Shown: positions 17,305-28,024 of the stretch, piece after piece
How the letters are laid out: each line of letters opens with the position of its first letter
Numbering within the stretch: position 1 is the first letter of the stretch
NCBI RefSeq assembly: GCF_001898325.1
Contig: NZ_MKTR01000017.1
Span: 1 to 64,000, forward strand
DNA length: 64,000 bases
Reading direction: 5' to 3'
From: Microbacterium sp. 67-17
GTDB taxonomy: Bacteria; Actinomycetota; Actinomycetes; Actinomycetales; Microbacteriaceae
Made by a program: the position numbers and the translations under genes
Notes under the pieces: generated by a model
What the model saw: only the letters and a program-made list of their open reading frames with translations
Told to the model about the DNA's origin: nothing
Databases searched by the model: none

Positions 17305-18458
17305 GCTTGTTCACCACCGATCCCGCCGTGCTCGTCCTCGAGGACGGCACTCGATTCCGCGGCCACGCCTACGGCGCACGGGGAATGGCCCTCGGCGAGG
17401 TCGTCTTCGCAACCGGCATGACCGGCTACCAGGAGACCCTTACCGATCCGTCGTACGCGGGCCAGATCGTGCTGCAGACAGCTCCTCACATCGGCAACAC
17501 GGGGATGAACGACGAAGACCCTGAGTCACGCCGGATCTGGGTCGCCGGCTACATCGTGCGCGACCCCTCACGTGTGGTGTCGAACTGGCGTGCTGACGAA
17601 TCCCTCGACGAGGCGCTTGAGCGCGACGGCATCGTTGGAATCAGCGGGATCGATACCCGCGCCGTGACCCGTCACATCCGTTCGGCGGGGTCGATGCGGG
17701 GCGGTGTGTTCTCGGGGGATGCTGCAGCCCTCGATGCCGAGGAGCACCTGCGCCTGGTCCGCGACGCGCCATTGATGGCCGGTCAGAACTTGTCGGCATC
17801 CGTATCGGTGAGCGCACCCGAGGTGACTGCCGCAACCGCAGAGCGGCTCGGGTCGCTCGCTGTGATCGACCTCGGTATCAAGAAGGCCACGATCGACAAC
17901 CTCGCGGCGCGCGGGTTCGACGTTCACGTGTTGCCGCAGGATGCGACGATCGACGACATCCGGGCGCTCGACCCGGTCGGCGTCTTCTACTCGAACGGTC
18001 CGGGTGACCCGTCGGCCTCAGCCGATCACGTGTCGCTCCTGCGATCCGTCCTCGATGATCGAGTTCCGTTCTTCGGCATCTGCTTCGGAAATCAGCTGCT
18101 CGGCCGCGCCCTCGGACTGGAGACGTACAAGCTGCCGTTCGGCCACCGGGGCATCAACCAGCCGGTCCTCGACAAGCAGACCGGCCGCGTCGAGATCACC
18201 GCCCACAATCACGGCTTCGCGGTCGATGCCCCCCTCGATGAGCCCTTCGACAGTCCCCAGGGCTACGGTCGCATCGAGGTGAGCCATATCGGTCTCAACG
18301 ATCGCGTCGTCGAAGGGCTTCGCGCCCTCGACATCCCGGCGTTCTCGGTGCAGTACCACCCCGAAGCTGCCGCCGGCCCGCACGATGCCAACTACCTGTT
18401 CGACCGGTTCGCCGACCTCGTTCGCGCGAACCTCAGCACGAAAGAAGCGAATGCCTAA
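17301..18458 (+). CDS. carA: Carbamoyl-phosphate synthase small (glutaminase) subunit
   Basis: Hydrolyses glutamine and passes ammonia to CarB. It has 385 residues. The class I amidotransferase triad is visible as C261 in [12 protein letters not shown], with the His and Glu in [15 protein letters not shown]. The N-terminal domain carries [11 protein letters not shown] and [11 protein letters not shown]. Its end overlaps carB by 8 nt. Confidence 0.97.
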   Translation: MSLFTTDPAVLVLEDGTRFRGHAYGARGMALGEVVFATGMTGYQETLTDPSYAGQIVLQTAPHIGNTGMNDEDPESRRIWVAGYIVRDPSRVVSNWRADESLDEALERDGIVGISGIDTRAVTRHIRSAGSMRGGVFSGDAAALDAEEHLRLVRDAPLMAGQNLSASVSVSAPEVTAATAERLGSLAVIDLGIKKATIDNLAARGFDVHVLPQDATIDDIRALDPVGVFYSNGPGDPSASADHVSLLRSVLDDRVPFFGICFGNQLLGRALGLETYKLPFGHRGINQPVLDKQTGRVEITAHNHGFAVDAPLDEPFDSPQGYGRIEVSHIGLNDRVVEGLRALDIPAFSVQYHPEAAAGPHDANYLFDRFADLVRANLSTKEANA

Positions 18459-21400
18459 GCGCGACGACATCCGCTCCGTCCTGGTCATCGGCTCCGGTCC
18501 GATCGTCATCGGCCAGGCTTGTGAGTTCGACTACTCCGGAACCCAAGCCTGCCGCGTGCTGCGCGCCGAAGGTGTCCGGGTGATCCTGGTCAACTCGAAC
18601 CCTGCCACGATCATGACCGACCCCGACTTCGCCGACGCGACGTACATCGAACCGATCACGCCCGAGGTCATCGAGACGATCATCGCGAAGGAGAAGCCCG
18701 ACGCGATCCTGCCGACGCTCGGTGGCCAGACGGCTCTGAACGCCGCGATGGCGTTGCACGACCGCGGCATTCTCGAGAAGTACGACGTCGAGCTCATCGG
18801 GGCGAAGGTGGACGCGATCCGCAAAGGCGAAGACCGCCAGATCTTCAAGGAGCTGGTCATCGAAGCGGGCGCGGATGTCGCCGCGAGCCGCATCTGCCAC
18901 ACGATGGATGAGGTTCTCGCCGGCGCCGAGGAACTGGGCTATCCGCTCGTCGTGCGCCCCTCGTTCACGATGGGCGGTCTCGGTTCCGGTTTCGCCTACA
19001 CCGAGGCCGACCTGCGCCGCATCGCGGGCGCCGGCCTGCACGATTCGCCCACGCACGAAGTGCTGCTCGAGGAGTCGATCCTCGGGTGGAAGGAGTACGA
19101 GCTCGAGTTGATGCGCGACACCGCCGACAACACGGTCGTGGTGTGCTCGATCGAGAACGTCGACCCCGTCGGTGTCCACACCGGCGACTCGATCACCGTC
19201 GCGCCGGCGCTGACGCTGACCGACCGCGAATACCAGAAGATGCGCGACATCGGCATCGACATCATTCGCGCCGTCGGTGTCGACACGGGCGGCTGCAACA
19301 TCCAGTTCGCCGTCGACCCGACGAACGGTCGCATCATCGTGATCGAGATGAACCCGCGCGTCTCTCGCTCCTCGGCGCTGGCGTCGAAGGCCACCGGCTT
19401 CCCGATCGCGAAGATCGCCGCGAAGCTCGCCATCGGGTACCGACTCGATGAGATCCCCAACGACATCACCAAGGTCACACCGGCAAGCTTCGAGCCCACG
19501 CTCGACTACGTCGTCGTGAAGGTCCCGCGCTTCAACTTCGAAAAGTTCCCGGCCGCCGACACGACGCTCACCACGACCATGAAGTCGGTCGGCGAAGCGA
19601 TGGCGATCGGCCGCAATTACGCGACGGCGCTGCAGAAGGCGCTGCGGTCGCTCGAGAAGCGGGGCTCCAGCTTCCACTGGGGTCCCGAGGAGCGCAGCGT
19701 CGAGGAGTTGCTCGAGATCGCGCGCACGCCGACCGACGGCCGGATCGTCGTCCTCCAACAGGCCCTGCGTAAGGGCGCGACAGTCGAGCAAGCGTTCGAG
19801 GCTACCGCGATGGATCCGTGGTTCCTCGACCAGATCGTGCTCATCAATGAGGTCGCGGCCTTCATCGCCGCGGCGGGCGAGCTGGATGCCGAAACGCTGC
19901 GCATCGCCAAGGAGCACGGTTTCAGCGACGCGCAGATCGCCGAGCTGCGCGGGATCACCGAGACCGAGGCCCGCGGCATCCGACACGGCCTCGACATCCG
20001 CCCCGTGTACAAGACCGTGGACACCTGCGCTGGTGAGTTCCCCGCGCTGACCCCGTACCACTACTCCAGCTATGACGCCGAGACAGAGGTCATGCCCTCC
20101 GAGCGCACCAAGGTCGTGATCATCGGATCGGGACCGAACCGCATCGGTCAGGGTGTCGAGTTCGACTACTCGTGCGTGCACGCCTCGTTCGCCTTGAGCG
20201 ACGCGGGCTTCGAGACGATCATGGTCAACTGCAACCCCGAGACCGTGTCCACCGACTACGACACCTCTGACCGGCTCTATTTCGAGCCCCTCACGCTCGA
20301 AGACGTCCTCGAAGTGCTGCACGCCGAGGCGCGCTCGGGAACGATCCTCGGCGTCATCTGCCAGCTGGGCGGACAGACACCGTTGGGACTTGCCAAGGGG
20401 ATCGAAGCGGCCGGTTACACGATCCTCGGCACGAGCCCCACGGCGATCGATCTCGCTGAGGAGCGGAGCCTCTTCAGCGGCATCCTCGCCGACGCGGGAC
20501 TCGTCGCGCCGCGCCATGGCACCGCGGTCGACGCCGAGGGCGCCGTTGCCGTGGCCGAAGACATCGGGTACCCGGTGCTTGTCCGTCCGAGCTTCGTGCT
20601 CGGTGGACGCGGCATGGAGATCGTGTACGACACCGCGAGCCTGCGCGACTACTTCGTGCGCGTCGCCGACCAAGCCATCATCGGCCCCGGAATGCCGCTC
20701 CTGGTCGACCGCTTCCTTGACGACGCAATCGAGATCGACGTCGACGCGCTCTACGACGGCCACCAGCTCTACATCGGGGGCGTGATGGAGCACCTCGAGG
20801 AGGCCGGCATCCACTCCGGTGACTCCAGCTGCACGCTGCCGCCCGTGTCGCTCGGACGCACCGAGATCGATCGGGTTCGCGAGGCGACGCTCGCCATTGC
20901 GGCCGGCGTTGGGGTCCGAGGGCTCCTGAACGTTCAGTTCGCGATCAGCGCGGGCGTGCTCTACGTCATCGAGGCCAACCCGCGGGCCAGTCGCACCGTC
21001 CCGTTCGTGTCCAAGGCACTGGGGATTCCGCTTGCCAAGGCGGCCAGCCGCATCATGGCGGGCTCCACGATCGCCGATCTCATCGCTGAAGGGCTGCTGC
21101 CCGCATCCGATGGCTCACGCGTTCCCTTGGACGCCCCGGTCGCCGTGAAGGAAGCCGTTCTGCCCTTCAAGCGGTTCCGCACCAAGGACGGACAGATCGT
21201 CGATTCAGTCCTTGGGCCTGAGATGCGTTCGACCGGTGAAGTCATGGGTATCGACCGCGACTTCCCCACGGCCTTCGCGAAGAGTCAGGCCGCCGCATAC
21301 GGCGGGCTGCCGCTGGAAGGGACAGTCTTCATCTCGGTATCGGATGCTGACAAGCGAGCGGTGATCCTCCCTGCTCACCGGCTGCAGGAGCTCGGGTTCG

Positions 21401-21738
21401 AGCTGCTGGCCACGGAGGGCACGGCCGAGATCCTTGCGCGCAACGGGATCGCCGTCGAGGTCGTCAACAAATACTCGGCGACGCAAGCCTCGGGTGAGAC
21501 CAATATCGTCGACCTCATCAATGAGGGCCGCATCGACATCGTCGTGAACACCCCGAGCGGCGGGATGGCCCGAGCTGACGGATACGAGATCCGCGCCGCT
21601 GCTGTGGCCGGTGACAAGGCCCTGTTCACGACGATGGCAGTCCTCGGCGCCGCAGTCAGCGCATTCCCCGTGCTCCGCGAGGGTTTCGAGGTCAAGAGCC
21701 TGCAGGACTACGCACGCGAGAGGGCAGAACGCGCGTGA
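18451..21738 (+). CDS. carB: Carbamoyl-phosphate synthase large subunit
   Basis: Makes carbamoyl phosphate from bicarbonate, ammonia and two ATP for pyrimidines and arginine. At 1095 residues it is full length: two homologous ATP-grasp halves begin at [21 protein letters not shown] and [20 protein letters not shown], and a C-terminal MGS-like allosteric domain (about 950-1095) contains [20 protein letters not shown]. The start inside carA was chosen from [14 protein letters not shown], the usual N terminus; an upstream in-frame ATG at 18385 would add a leader encoded within carA. Confidence 0.98.
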   Translation: MPKRDDIRSVLVIGSGPIVIGQACEFDYSGTQACRVLRAEGVRVILVNSNPATIMTDPDFADATYIEPITPEVIETIIAKEKPDAILPTLGGQTALNAAMALHDRGILEKYDVELIGAKVDAIRKGEDRQIFKELVIEAGADVAASRICHTMDEVLAGAEELGYPLVVRPSFTMGGLGSGFAYTEADLRRIAGAGLHDSPTHEVLLEESILGWKEYELELMRDTADNTVVVCSIENVDPVGVHTGDSITVAPALTLTDREYQKMRDIGIDIIRAVGVDTGGCNIQFAVDPTNGRIIVIEMNPRVSRSSALASKATGFPIAKIAAKLAIGYRLDEIPNDITKVTPASFEPTLDYVVVKVPRFNFEKFPAADTTLTTTMKSVGEAMAIGRNYATALQKALRSLEKRGSSFHWGPEERSVEELLEIARTPTDGRIVVLQQALRKGATVEQAFEATAMDPWFLDQIVLINEVAAFIAAAGELDAETLRIAKEHGFSDAQIAELRGITETEARGIRHGLDIRPVYKTVDTCAGEFPALTPYHYSSYDAETEVMPSERTKVVIIGSGPNRIGQGVEFDYSCVHASFALSDAGFETIMVNCNPETVSTDYDTSDRLYFEPLTLEDVLEVLHAEARSGTILGVICQLGGQTPLGLAKGIEAAGYTILGTSPTAIDLAEERSLFSGILADAGLVAPRHGTAVDAEGAVAVAEDIGYPVLVRPSFVLGGRGMEIVYDTASLRDYFVRVADQAIIGPGMPLLVDRFLDDAIEIDVDALYDGHQLYIGGVMEHLEEAGIHSGDSSCTLPPVSLGRTEIDRVREATLAIAAGVGVRGLLNVQFAISAGVLYVIEANPRASRTVPFVSKALGIPLAKAASRIMAGSTIADLIAEGLLPASDGSRVPLDAPVAVKEAVLPFKRFRTKDGQIVDSVLGPEMRSTGEVMGIDRDFPTAFAKSQAAAYGGLPLEGTVFISVSDADKRAVILPAHRLQELGFELLATEGTAEILARNGIAVEVVNKYSATQASGETNIVDLINEGRIDIVVNTPSGGMARADGYEIRAAAVAGDKALFTTMAVLGAAVSAFPVLREGFEVKSLQDYARERAERA

Positions 21739-22589
21739 GGTCGTTCGGTTCGCGCCTGTGGGAGACGCTCGGTCGGTCTGGCCCGTTGTGCGTGGGTATC
21801 GACCCTCACGGGAGTCTGCTCGATTCCTGGGGCCTGGATTCCACCGCCGAGGGAGCGCGGCACTTCGGACTCCGCGTGGTGGAGGCGTGCGCGGGTCGGG
21901 TCGGCATCGTCAAGCCGCAGGTTGCGTTCTTCGAGCGCTACGGCGCGGCCGGGTTCGCGGCACTTGAAGACGTCATGGCGGCCGCGCGTGCGGCCGGGCT
22001 GATCGTCATTGCAGACGCCAAGCGCGGCGACATCGGAACCACGATGGACGGCTATGCCGCGGCCTGGCTCGAACCCGGCTCTCCGCTCGAGGCTGATGCT
22101 GTGACACTGAGCCCGTACCTCGGCCCCGACTCGCTCTACGCCACGGTCACGACGGCGATCCGCCGCGAGAAGGGCGTCTTCGTTCTCGCAGCGACGAGCA
22201 ATCCGGAAGGCAGGCCCATACAGACCGCACTCACCAGCGATGATTCGGGGCCCGATGACGAGCGCGTCGCGGCGCGGGTAGCTCGCGAGATCGGTTCCCT
22301 CAACATCGGTCTGCCCGGGGCGCTCGGTTCGGCGGGACTCGTGGTCGGCGCAACCGTCGACCGCGCTGCATTCGGGCTCACCGACGTCGTCCTCGCCGGA
22401 ACACCGATCCTGGCGCCCGGCTTCGGCGCGCAGGGCGCGCAGCCGGCCGATCTGCAGCGTCTTTTCGGCTACGTGGCAGCCAATGTCATCGCGTCCGAGA
22501 GCAGAAGCATCCTCGCCGTCGGCCCCGACCGCCTGGCCTCGCGTATCGAGGAGCGCGCAGCGCTGTACCCGCGAACCAGCCATGACTGA
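21735..22589 (+). CDS. pyrF: Orotidine 5'-phosphate decarboxylase (type 2)
   Basis: Decarboxylates OMP to UMP, the last step. It has 284 residues, the longer actinobacterial subfamily 2. The catalytic DxKxxD motif is D94-A-K96-R-G-D99 in [25 protein letters not shown] forms the N-terminal strand and [16 protein letters not shown] the phosphate site. A GTG start overlaps carB. Its last 8 nt overlap the mIHF-gmk gene. Confidence 0.96.
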   Translation: MRSFGSRLWETLGRSGPLCVGIDPHGSLLDSWGLDSTAEGARHFGLRVVEACAGRVGIVKPQVAFFERYGAAGFAALEDVMAAARAAGLIVIADAKRGDIGTTMDGYAAAWLEPGSPLEADAVTLSPYLGPDSLYATVTTAIRREKGVFVLAATSNPEGRPIQTALTSDDSGPDDERVAARVAREIGSLNIGLPGALGSAGLVVGATVDRAAFGLTDVVLAGTPILAPGFGAQGAQPADLQRLFGYVAANVIASESRSILAVGPDRLASRIEERAALYPRTSHD

Positions 22590-23490
22590 GCGCCCCGCCC
22601 CTCCCGAGGTCGACCGCCTCGCAGCATCCCGTCGGGCCGTCGCCGCCAGGCGGGAGCGTGCCTCGTTGAAACAGGATGTCGCAACTCGCGTGATCAGCCC
22701 GCAAGAGCTGCTCCGCCGCGCGCTTGCCGCCCCGGATTCACCTGCGGGCGCGATGCGTGTCACAGAATTCCTCACCGCAATCCCTGCGATCGGCGTCGGC
22801 AAGCGGGACAGAATCCTCGACCATCTGCAGATTTCGCCCGTGAAGCGACTCGGCGGCCTCGGCCGCAGGCAGCAGCAGGCTCTGCGTGCGTTTCTCGATG
22901 AGCGCCTGCCCGAGCCGCATCCACGCGCTGACCGGTCGGCCCTGGTGGTGCTCGCGGGACCCACCGCGGTCGGCAAAGGGACCGTGGCGCAGCACATCCG
23001 CGCTCACCACCCCGAGATCCACCTGTCCATCTCGGCTACGACCCGCCCGGCCCGTCCGGGGGAGCGTGACGGAGAGCATTACTACTTCGTCGACGATGCG
23101 GAGTTCGATCGGCTCATCGCAGATGGCGAGCTTCTCGAGTGGGCAACGGTCCACAACGCGTACCGCTACGGCACTCCGCGTGCACCGATCCGTGCCGCGC
23201 TCGATCGCGGTCAGGCGGTGCTGCTCGAGATCGATCTGCAGGGCGCACGGCAGGTGCGTGCGGCCCAACCTGACGCAACGCTGGTGTTCCTTCTCCCACC
23301 CAGCTGGGACGAGTTGGTCAGCCGATTGATCGGACGCGGCACCGAGGACACGGAGGAACGCGCGCGACGCCTCCGCACAGCGCGCGTCGAGTTGGCGGCC
23401 CAGGATGAGTTCGATTACCGCGTCGTGAACGCCGACGTCGCCGTTGCGGCGCGCGAGGTCGTAGAATTGATGAATGCGCCCGCGCGCTGA
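22582..23490 (+). CDS. gmk: Guanylate kinase with N-terminal actinobacterial integration-host-factor (mIHF) domain
   Basis: A 302-residue fusion. Residues about 110-302 are guanylate kinase (GMP + ATP to GDP + ADP): P-loop GPTAVGKGT at 126-134, SISATTRPARPGERDG, HYYFVDDAEF and EIDLQGARQV. Residues about 1-105 match the mIHF DNA-binding protein: ISPQELLRRALAAPDSPAGA, then FLTAIPAIGVGKRDRILDHL (a helix-hairpin-helix/H2TH-like element) and LGGLGRRQQQALRAFL. In Mycobacterium mihF and gmk are adjacent separate genes; here they form one frame with no internal stop. It overlaps pyrF by 8 nt. Confidence 0.92.
   Translation: MTERPAPPEVDRLAASRRAVAARRERASLKQDVATRVISPQELLRRALAAPDSPAGAMRVTEFLTAIPAIGVGKRDRILDHLQISPVKRLGGLGRRQQQALRAFLDERLPEPHPRADRSALVVLAGPTAVGKGTVAQHIRAHHPEIHLSISATTRPARPGERDGEHYYFVDDAEFDRLIADGELLEWATVHNAYRYGTPRAPIRAALDRGQAVLLEIDLQGARQVRAAQPDATLVFLLPPSWDELVSRLIGRGTEDTEERARRLRTARVELAAQDEFDYRVVNADVAVAAREVVELMNAPAR
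23462..23467 (+). promoter_or_regulatory. -10 box TAGAAT inside the end of gmk, for rpoZ
   Basis: TAGAAT would start a transcript near 23474 and give rpoZ its own leader of about 75 nt with a GAAGGGA ribosome site. Confidence 0.45.
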
Positions 23491-23550
23491 GCGCGACTGC
23501 GGCGCCACAGACCTCTCACCGACATCCGTCGCCAGCGAAGGGATTCCGCC

Positions 23551-23805
23551 ATGGCCGGGAACAACAAGGGCATCATCGACCCCCCCATCGACAGCCTTCT
23601 CGAGAAGGTTGACTCGAAGTACCAGCTGGTGATCTACGCATCAAAGCGCGCCCGCCAGATCAACGACTACTACTCCGACCTGCACGAGGGAAACCTCTTC
23701 GACAACGTGGGACCGCTGGTTGATTCAACCGTCGAGGACAAGCCGCTGACCATCGCGCTCCACGAGATCAACGAAGACAAGCTTCGCCTCCGTCCGATCG
23801 ACTGA
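23551..23805 (+). CDS. rpoZ: DNA-directed RNA polymerase omega subunit
   Basis: Stabilises the beta-prime subunit. The 84 residues include the family core [29 protein letters not shown] and [19 protein letters not shown]. The ATG follows GAAGGGATTCCGCC. The gmk-rpoZ order is near-universal; in M. tuberculosis dfp (coaBC) comes next, but here metK follows after only 73 bp. Confidence 0.97.
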   Translation: MAGNNKGIIDPPIDSLLEKVDSKYQLVIYASKRARQINDYYSDLHEGNLFDNVGPLVDSTVEDKPLTIALHEINEDKLRLRPID

Positions 23806-23819
23806 CGGTCACCTGTTCG

Positions 23820-23844
23820 CGCGCCGGTGTCGTAGGCCGGCGCG
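23820..23844 (+). terminator. Hairpin between rpoZ and metK
   Basis: CGCGCCGG (23820-23827) pairs perfectly with CCGGCGCG (23837-23844) around a 9-nt loop. It ends at a -10-like GATACT (23844-23849) that may drive metK. No SAM-riboswitch fold is evident in the 73-bp gap. Confidence 0.6.
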
Positions 23845-23878
23845 ATACTGATCGGCGTCCACTACTGACGGGAGCTCC

Positions 23879-25072
23879 ATGACCGCGTTGCGTCTGTTTA
23901 CGTCCGAGTCGGTCACGGAAGGTCACCCCGACAAGATCTGCGACCAGATCTCTGACAGCATCCTCGACGCCATCCTGAGTGAGGATCCGACCGGGCGCGT
24001 CGCGGTCGAGACCCTCGTCACCACCGGACTGGTGCATGTCGCGGGTGAGGTGAGCACGTCCGCGTACGTCGAGATTCCCGCGATCGTTCGCGATGTGGTC
24101 AACCGCATCGGATACACCTCGAGCGAGACTGGGTTCGACGGCGACTCGTGCGGCGTGAGCATCTCCATCGGCGCGCAGTCCTCCGACATCGCGTCGGGTG
24201 TGAACAAGGCCTTCGAGCAGCGTGAACGCGGATCATCCGACCCTCGTGACGAGCAGGGCGCGGGCGACCAGGGCATCATGTTCGGCTATGCGACGACCGA
24301 GACGCCTCAGCTGATGCCGATGGCCGCGTGGACGGCGCACCGCATGGCTGAGCGCCTCGCCGAATCGCGACGCTCAGGTGCGCTGCCGTTCCTGCGTCCC
24401 GACGGCAAGACGCAGGTCACCCTCGGCTTCGAGGGGGCCGTGCCGCGCACCGTCGAGTCCGTGGTGCTCTCGACCCAGCACCACCCTGACATCTCGCAAG
24501 AAGACCTGCGCGCCCAGGTGCAGGAGACCGTCATCGATCCGGTTCTGGAGAGCACTGGACTCGATCTTTCCGCGGTCACCTACTACATCAATCCCGCTGG
24601 TCCGTTCGTGATCGGCGGCCCGAAGGGCGATGCGGGCCTCACGGGCCGGAAGATCATCATCGACACCTATGGCGGTGCCTCGCGCCACGGAGGCGGAGCC
24701 TTCAGCGGGAAGGACCCCTCGAAGGTCGACCGCTCTGCTGCCTACGCCATGCGGTGGGTCGCGAAGAACGCCGTGGCCGCAGGACTTGCTGATCGGCTCG
24801 AGGTGCAGGTCGCCTACGCCATCGGCAAGGCCGCTCCGGTCGGCCTGTACGTCGAGACGTTCGGAACCGGTCACGTGGCCGACGACATCATCACGACGGC
24901 GATTCTTGACGTGTTCGACCTGCGCCCGAAGGCGATCATCGACCAGCTCGATCTGCTTCGCCCGATCTATGCGCAGACCGCAGCCTACGGGCACTTCGGT
25001 CGAGAACTCGCCGACTTCACGTGGGAGCGCACGGACCGCGTCGACGACCTGCGCTCAGCCGCCGGTCTCTGA
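23879..25072 (+). CDS. metK: S-adenosylmethionine synthetase
   Basis: Makes SAM from methionine and ATP. The 397-residue enzyme has the ATP-site [12 protein letters not shown], the [13 protein letters not shown] motif and the phosphate-binding [19 protein letters not shown]. Ribosome site GGGAG precedes the ATG. priA follows after one base. Confidence 0.98.
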   Translation: MTALRLFTSESVTEGHPDKICDQISDSILDAILSEDPTGRVAVETLVTTGLVHVAGEVSTSAYVEIPAIVRDVVNRIGYTSSETGFDGDSCGVSISIGAQSSDIASGVNKAFEQRERGSSDPRDEQGAGDQGIMFGYATTETPQLMPMAAWTAHRMAERLAESRRSGALPFLRPDGKTQVTLGFEGAVPRTVESVVLSTQHHPDISQEDLRAQVQETVIDPVLESTGLDLSAVTYYINPAGPFVIGGPKGDAGLTGRKIIIDTYGGASRHGGGAFSGKDPSKVDRSAAYAMRWVAKNAVAAGLADRLEVQVAYAIGKAAPVGLYVETFGTGHVADDIITTAILDVFDLRPKAIIDQLDLLRPIYAQTAAYGHFGRELADFTWERTDRVDDLRSAAGL

Positions 25073-25073
25073 C

Positions 25074-27068
25074 ATGACCGCTCGGCGCATCGCGCGAGTG
25101 CTCCTGGATTCCCCGCTGCCCCAACTGGATCGGCTCTTCGACTACGAGATTCCCGACGAGCTGGTACCTGAGGCTCACGAGGGCGTCCGAGTACGCGTGC
25201 CGCTTCGTGCGGCCGGCCGGATCGTGGACGGCTTCATCGTGGAGCTGGACGACGAACCGTCCGCTGACCGCCCCCTGTCGGAGGTCGAGTCCGTCATCTC
25301 TTCGGTACCCGTGCTGCCACGGCGGCTCTACGACCTCGCACGAAAGGTCGCCGACCGGTCGGCAGGGTCGGCATCCGACATCCTGCGCCTGGTCGTACCG
25401 CGACGGATGGTGCGAGCCGAGCGTTCATGGCAGAACGCCGAACGAGCGGGCGTCCCCGAGGTGTCGGCATCCACTGCAGAATGGGCGGCAACTGCCCTCG
25501 CAAGCTTCCCCGGCGCGGCCGATTCGCTCACCCGGGGCGCGCGCATCGCCCTGACGGCGCCGACGGCGCCGGTAACGCCCGATTCGCCCGCACCGGGGTG
25601 GGTGGGAATCCTCGCTGCCGCGGCCGCGAGGCTGCTCGTGGCAGGACGCAGCAGCATCCTCGTCGTGCCCGACCACCGAGACCTCGACCAACTCGAGCAG
25701 GGCCTGATCGCGCACGGACTCGGCGAGGCACTCATCCGGACGGATGCCGCTCAGAGCGCCCCTGCCCGCTACGGCGCGTATCTGCGGGTGCTCGAGCCCA
25801 CGCCCTCGATCGTGATCGGCAACCGATCGGCCGTGTACGCGCCCGTCCACGCGCTGGGCCTGATCGCTGTCTGGGACGATGGCGACCCGCTGCTGCGTGA
25901 ACCGCTGTCACCGGGCGTCCACGCCCGTGACGCCGCGCTGGTCAGACAGGAGCAGGAGCAGTTTGCGCTTGTCTTCGCCGGGTTCACCCGCACCACCGAC
26001 GTCCAACGTCTTGTCGATATCGGGTGGGTGGAGGAGCTGCGCGCATCCCGTCCAGCGGCTCCACGCGTGGTGCTCACACCTCTGCGCGAGGGGGAGACCG
26101 GGACCGCGCGGATCCCCTCTGCGGCGTTCACCGCCGCGCGCGAGGCAGTTCGGAGCGGTCCAGTTCTGGTGCAGGTCTCTCGCCCCGGGTACGCTCCGGT
26201 GCTCGCCTGCGCGGAGTGCCGGCATCCCGCGCGCTGTCGCGCCTGCGGCGGACCGCTTCATGCCGGAGCGCGAGGGGCAACACCAACCTGTTCTGCGTGC
26301 GGACGCCGCGCTGAAGGCTGGACCTGCGCCTCCTGCGGTGGCGCGCGCTTCCTGCTCATCGGCTCCGGGAGCCGCCGCACCGCGGAGGAACTCGGACGCG
26401 CCTTCCCCGGCATCCGGATCATCGTCTCGGATGCCGATCATCCTGTTCTCGATGTGCCAGAGACACCGGCGCTCGTCATCGCGACGCGTGGCGCGGAGCC
26501 TCGGGCCGCGCGTGGATACCGCGCGGTGCTGCTCTTGGACGGCGAACGGATGCTGCTCGCTGATGATCTGCGGATCGCCGAGCACTGTCTACGCTGGTGG
26601 TCAAACGCGGCCGCCTTGGCTGGACCAGGTGCGCCGGTGCACCTGGTCGGGGTCGCTGGGGCTCTCGGCCGAGCACTGGCGACCTGGTCCCAGCCTGCCT
26701 TCGCACGCGCCGAGCTCGCCGAACGCGCAGAGCTGCGAATGCCTCCCGCGGTTCGGGTTGCCTCGCTGGAGGGGTCTCGGCCGGCGGTGGAGACCGCGCT
26801 GGCCACCGTGCGGTCGGATGTGCCGGGGCTGCGGGCCAGCGACGTGCTCGGGCCTGTGCCGCTGCCGACCACCGGCTCGCACGATGGCGACGTGCGCGCG
26901 CTCGTGCGCTGCGATTATCACGATGGACCCGCCCTCGCGCGTTCCCTGCGCGCGGCTCTGGTTGCCGCAGCGCTGCGGGGGCGCCGCTCACGTAGTCGCG
27001 GCGGCGCACGCGCGACGCTGCGCATCCGTCTCGACCTGCCCGACCTGAACCTGGAGACACAGCAATGA
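25074..27068 (+). CDS. priA: Probable replication-restart protein PriA, degenerate helicase
   Basis: A 664-residue PriA homologue of the actinobacterial type. The N-terminal DNA-binding domain begins RIARVLLDSPLPQLDRLFDYEIPD, and the zinc region carries four CxxC pairs (CAECRHPARCRACGG, then CSACGRR and CASCGG). The Walker A loop expected in the helicase core is absent: the region reads LTAPTAPVTPDSP, and the Walker B box is VWDDGDP instead of DEEH. It is therefore unlikely to hydrolyse ATP. Loss of helicase motifs is known for M. tuberculosis PriA. The start at 25074 is one base after metK and gives the standard N terminus. It overlaps fmt by 4 nt. Confidence 0.9.
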   Translation: MTARRIARVLLDSPLPQLDRLFDYEIPDELVPEAHEGVRVRVPLRAAGRIVDGFIVELDDEPSADRPLSEVESVISSVPVLPRRLYDLARKVADRSAGSASDILRLVVPRRMVRAERSWQNAERAGVPEVSASTAEWAATALASFPGAADSLTRGARIALTAPTAPVTPDSPAPGWVGILAAAAARLLVAGRSSILVVPDHRDLDQLEQGLIAHGLGEALIRTDAAQSAPARYGAYLRVLEPTPSIVIGNRSAVYAPVHALGLIAVWDDGDPLLREPLSPGVHARDAALVRQEQEQFALVFAGFTRTTDVQRLVDIGWVEELRASRPAAPRVVLTPLREGETGTARIPSAAFTAAREAVRSGPVLVQVSRPGYAPVLACAECRHPARCRACGGPLHAGARGATPTCSACGRRAEGWTCASCGGARFLLIGSGSRRTAEELGRAFPGIRIIVSDADHPVLDVPETPALVIATRGAEPRAARGYRAVLLLDGERMLLADDLRIAEHCLRWWSNAAALAGPGAPVHLVGVAGALGRALATWSQPAFARAELAERAELRMPPAVRVASLEGSRPAVETALATVRSDVPGLRASDVLGPVPLPTTGSHDGDVRALVRCDYHDGPALARSLRAALVAAALRGRRSRSRGGARATLRIRLDLPDLNLETQQ

Positions 27069-28024
27069 GAATCGTGTTCGCCGGAACGCCCGAGCCGGCC
27101 GTGCCGTCGCTACGCGCCCTCGTCGACGCCGGTCACGAGGTGCCTCTCGTGATCACGCGGCCCGACGCGCAGATCGGTCGCCGCCGCGTCGTGACACCTT
27201 CGCCGGTGGCTACCGCCGCTGACACGCTCGGCCTGTCGGCGCATCGCACCGCACGCCTCGACGATGTAGCGCTCGAGGCGGTGCGCGCTGCTCACCCCGA
27301 CCTGGGCGTGATCGTCGCCTACGGCGGCCTCGTCCGCGAACCCCTGCTCTCGACGCCTCGGCACGGCTGGATCAACCTCCACTTTTCGGCCCTGCCCCGG
27401 TGGCGGGGGGCTGCTCCCGTGCAGCACGCCATCATCGCGGGAGACCCCGAGGTGGGCGTCGACGTCTTCCAGCTGACGGCAGGCCTTGACGAGGGAGACA
27501 TCTTCGGCGAGGTGCGCTTTCCACGCCCGATTGAGGCGACGGCGGGGGAGCTGCTCGCGACCCTCGCGGATGCAGGAGCAGAGCTCTTGACCACGGTCGT
27601 CGGCCAGATCGCAGACGGCACTGCGCGATCCCGCCCTCAAGCGGGCGACCCAAGCTATGCGCCGAAGCTCTCGATCGAGGACGGTCGCGTCGACTGGCAG
27701 CAAAGTCGGGAGCAGATCATGTCACGGATCCTCGGCGTGACCCCAGAGCCCGGTGCCTTCGCGACCGCGCAGGACGCGCGGCTGAAGATCCTCGCCGCCG
27801 TGCCGGCAACCTCCGAAGCGCCACGGTTGCGCCCCGGGCTGGTCGCAGCTCACGCGAAGCAAGTGATCGTCGGAACCGGTAGCGATCCGATCGCACTGTT
27901 GCGTGTCCAGCCAGCGGGGAAGCCCGCGATGGATGCCAGAGATTGGTGGCGCGGTGCACGGCTGAGCGAGCTGCAGTTCGATACTGACGCTCAGATGACC
28001 GGCGATGTCGGAGCCACGGCATGA
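27065..28024 (+). CDS. fmt: Methionyl-tRNA formyltransferase
   Basis: Formylates initiator Met-tRNA. It has 319 residues. FAGTPEPAVPSLRAL opens the Rossmann domain, INLHFSALPRWRGAAPVQ supplies the catalytic Asn and His, and the aspartate lies in AGLDEGD. The C-terminal tRNA-binding domain follows. It overlaps priA and rsmB by 4 nt. Confidence 0.97.
   Translation: MRIVFAGTPEPAVPSLRALVDAGHEVPLVITRPDAQIGRRRVVTPSPVATAADTLGLSAHRTARLDDVALEAVRAAHPDLGVIVAYGGLVREPLLSTPRHGWINLHFSALPRWRGAAPVQHAIIAGDPEVGVDVFQLTAGLDEGDIFGEVRFPRPIEATAGELLATLADAGAELLTTVVGQIADGTARSRPQAGDPSYAPKLSIEDGRVDWQQSREQIMSRILGVTPEPGAFATAQDARLKILAAVPATSEAPRLRPGLVAAHAKQVIVGTGSDPIALLRVQPAGKPAMDARDWWRGARLSELQFDTDAQMTGDVGATA

Noticed and set aside
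18433..20814. 793-codon open frame antisense to carA/carB
   Set aside because: It mirrors a conserved gene, shows no family motif and no ribosome site. It is a codon-usage shadow.
23806..23878. SAM riboswitch before metK
   Set aside because: The gap is 73 bp and holds one simple 8-bp hairpin; no multi-helix SAM fold fits.
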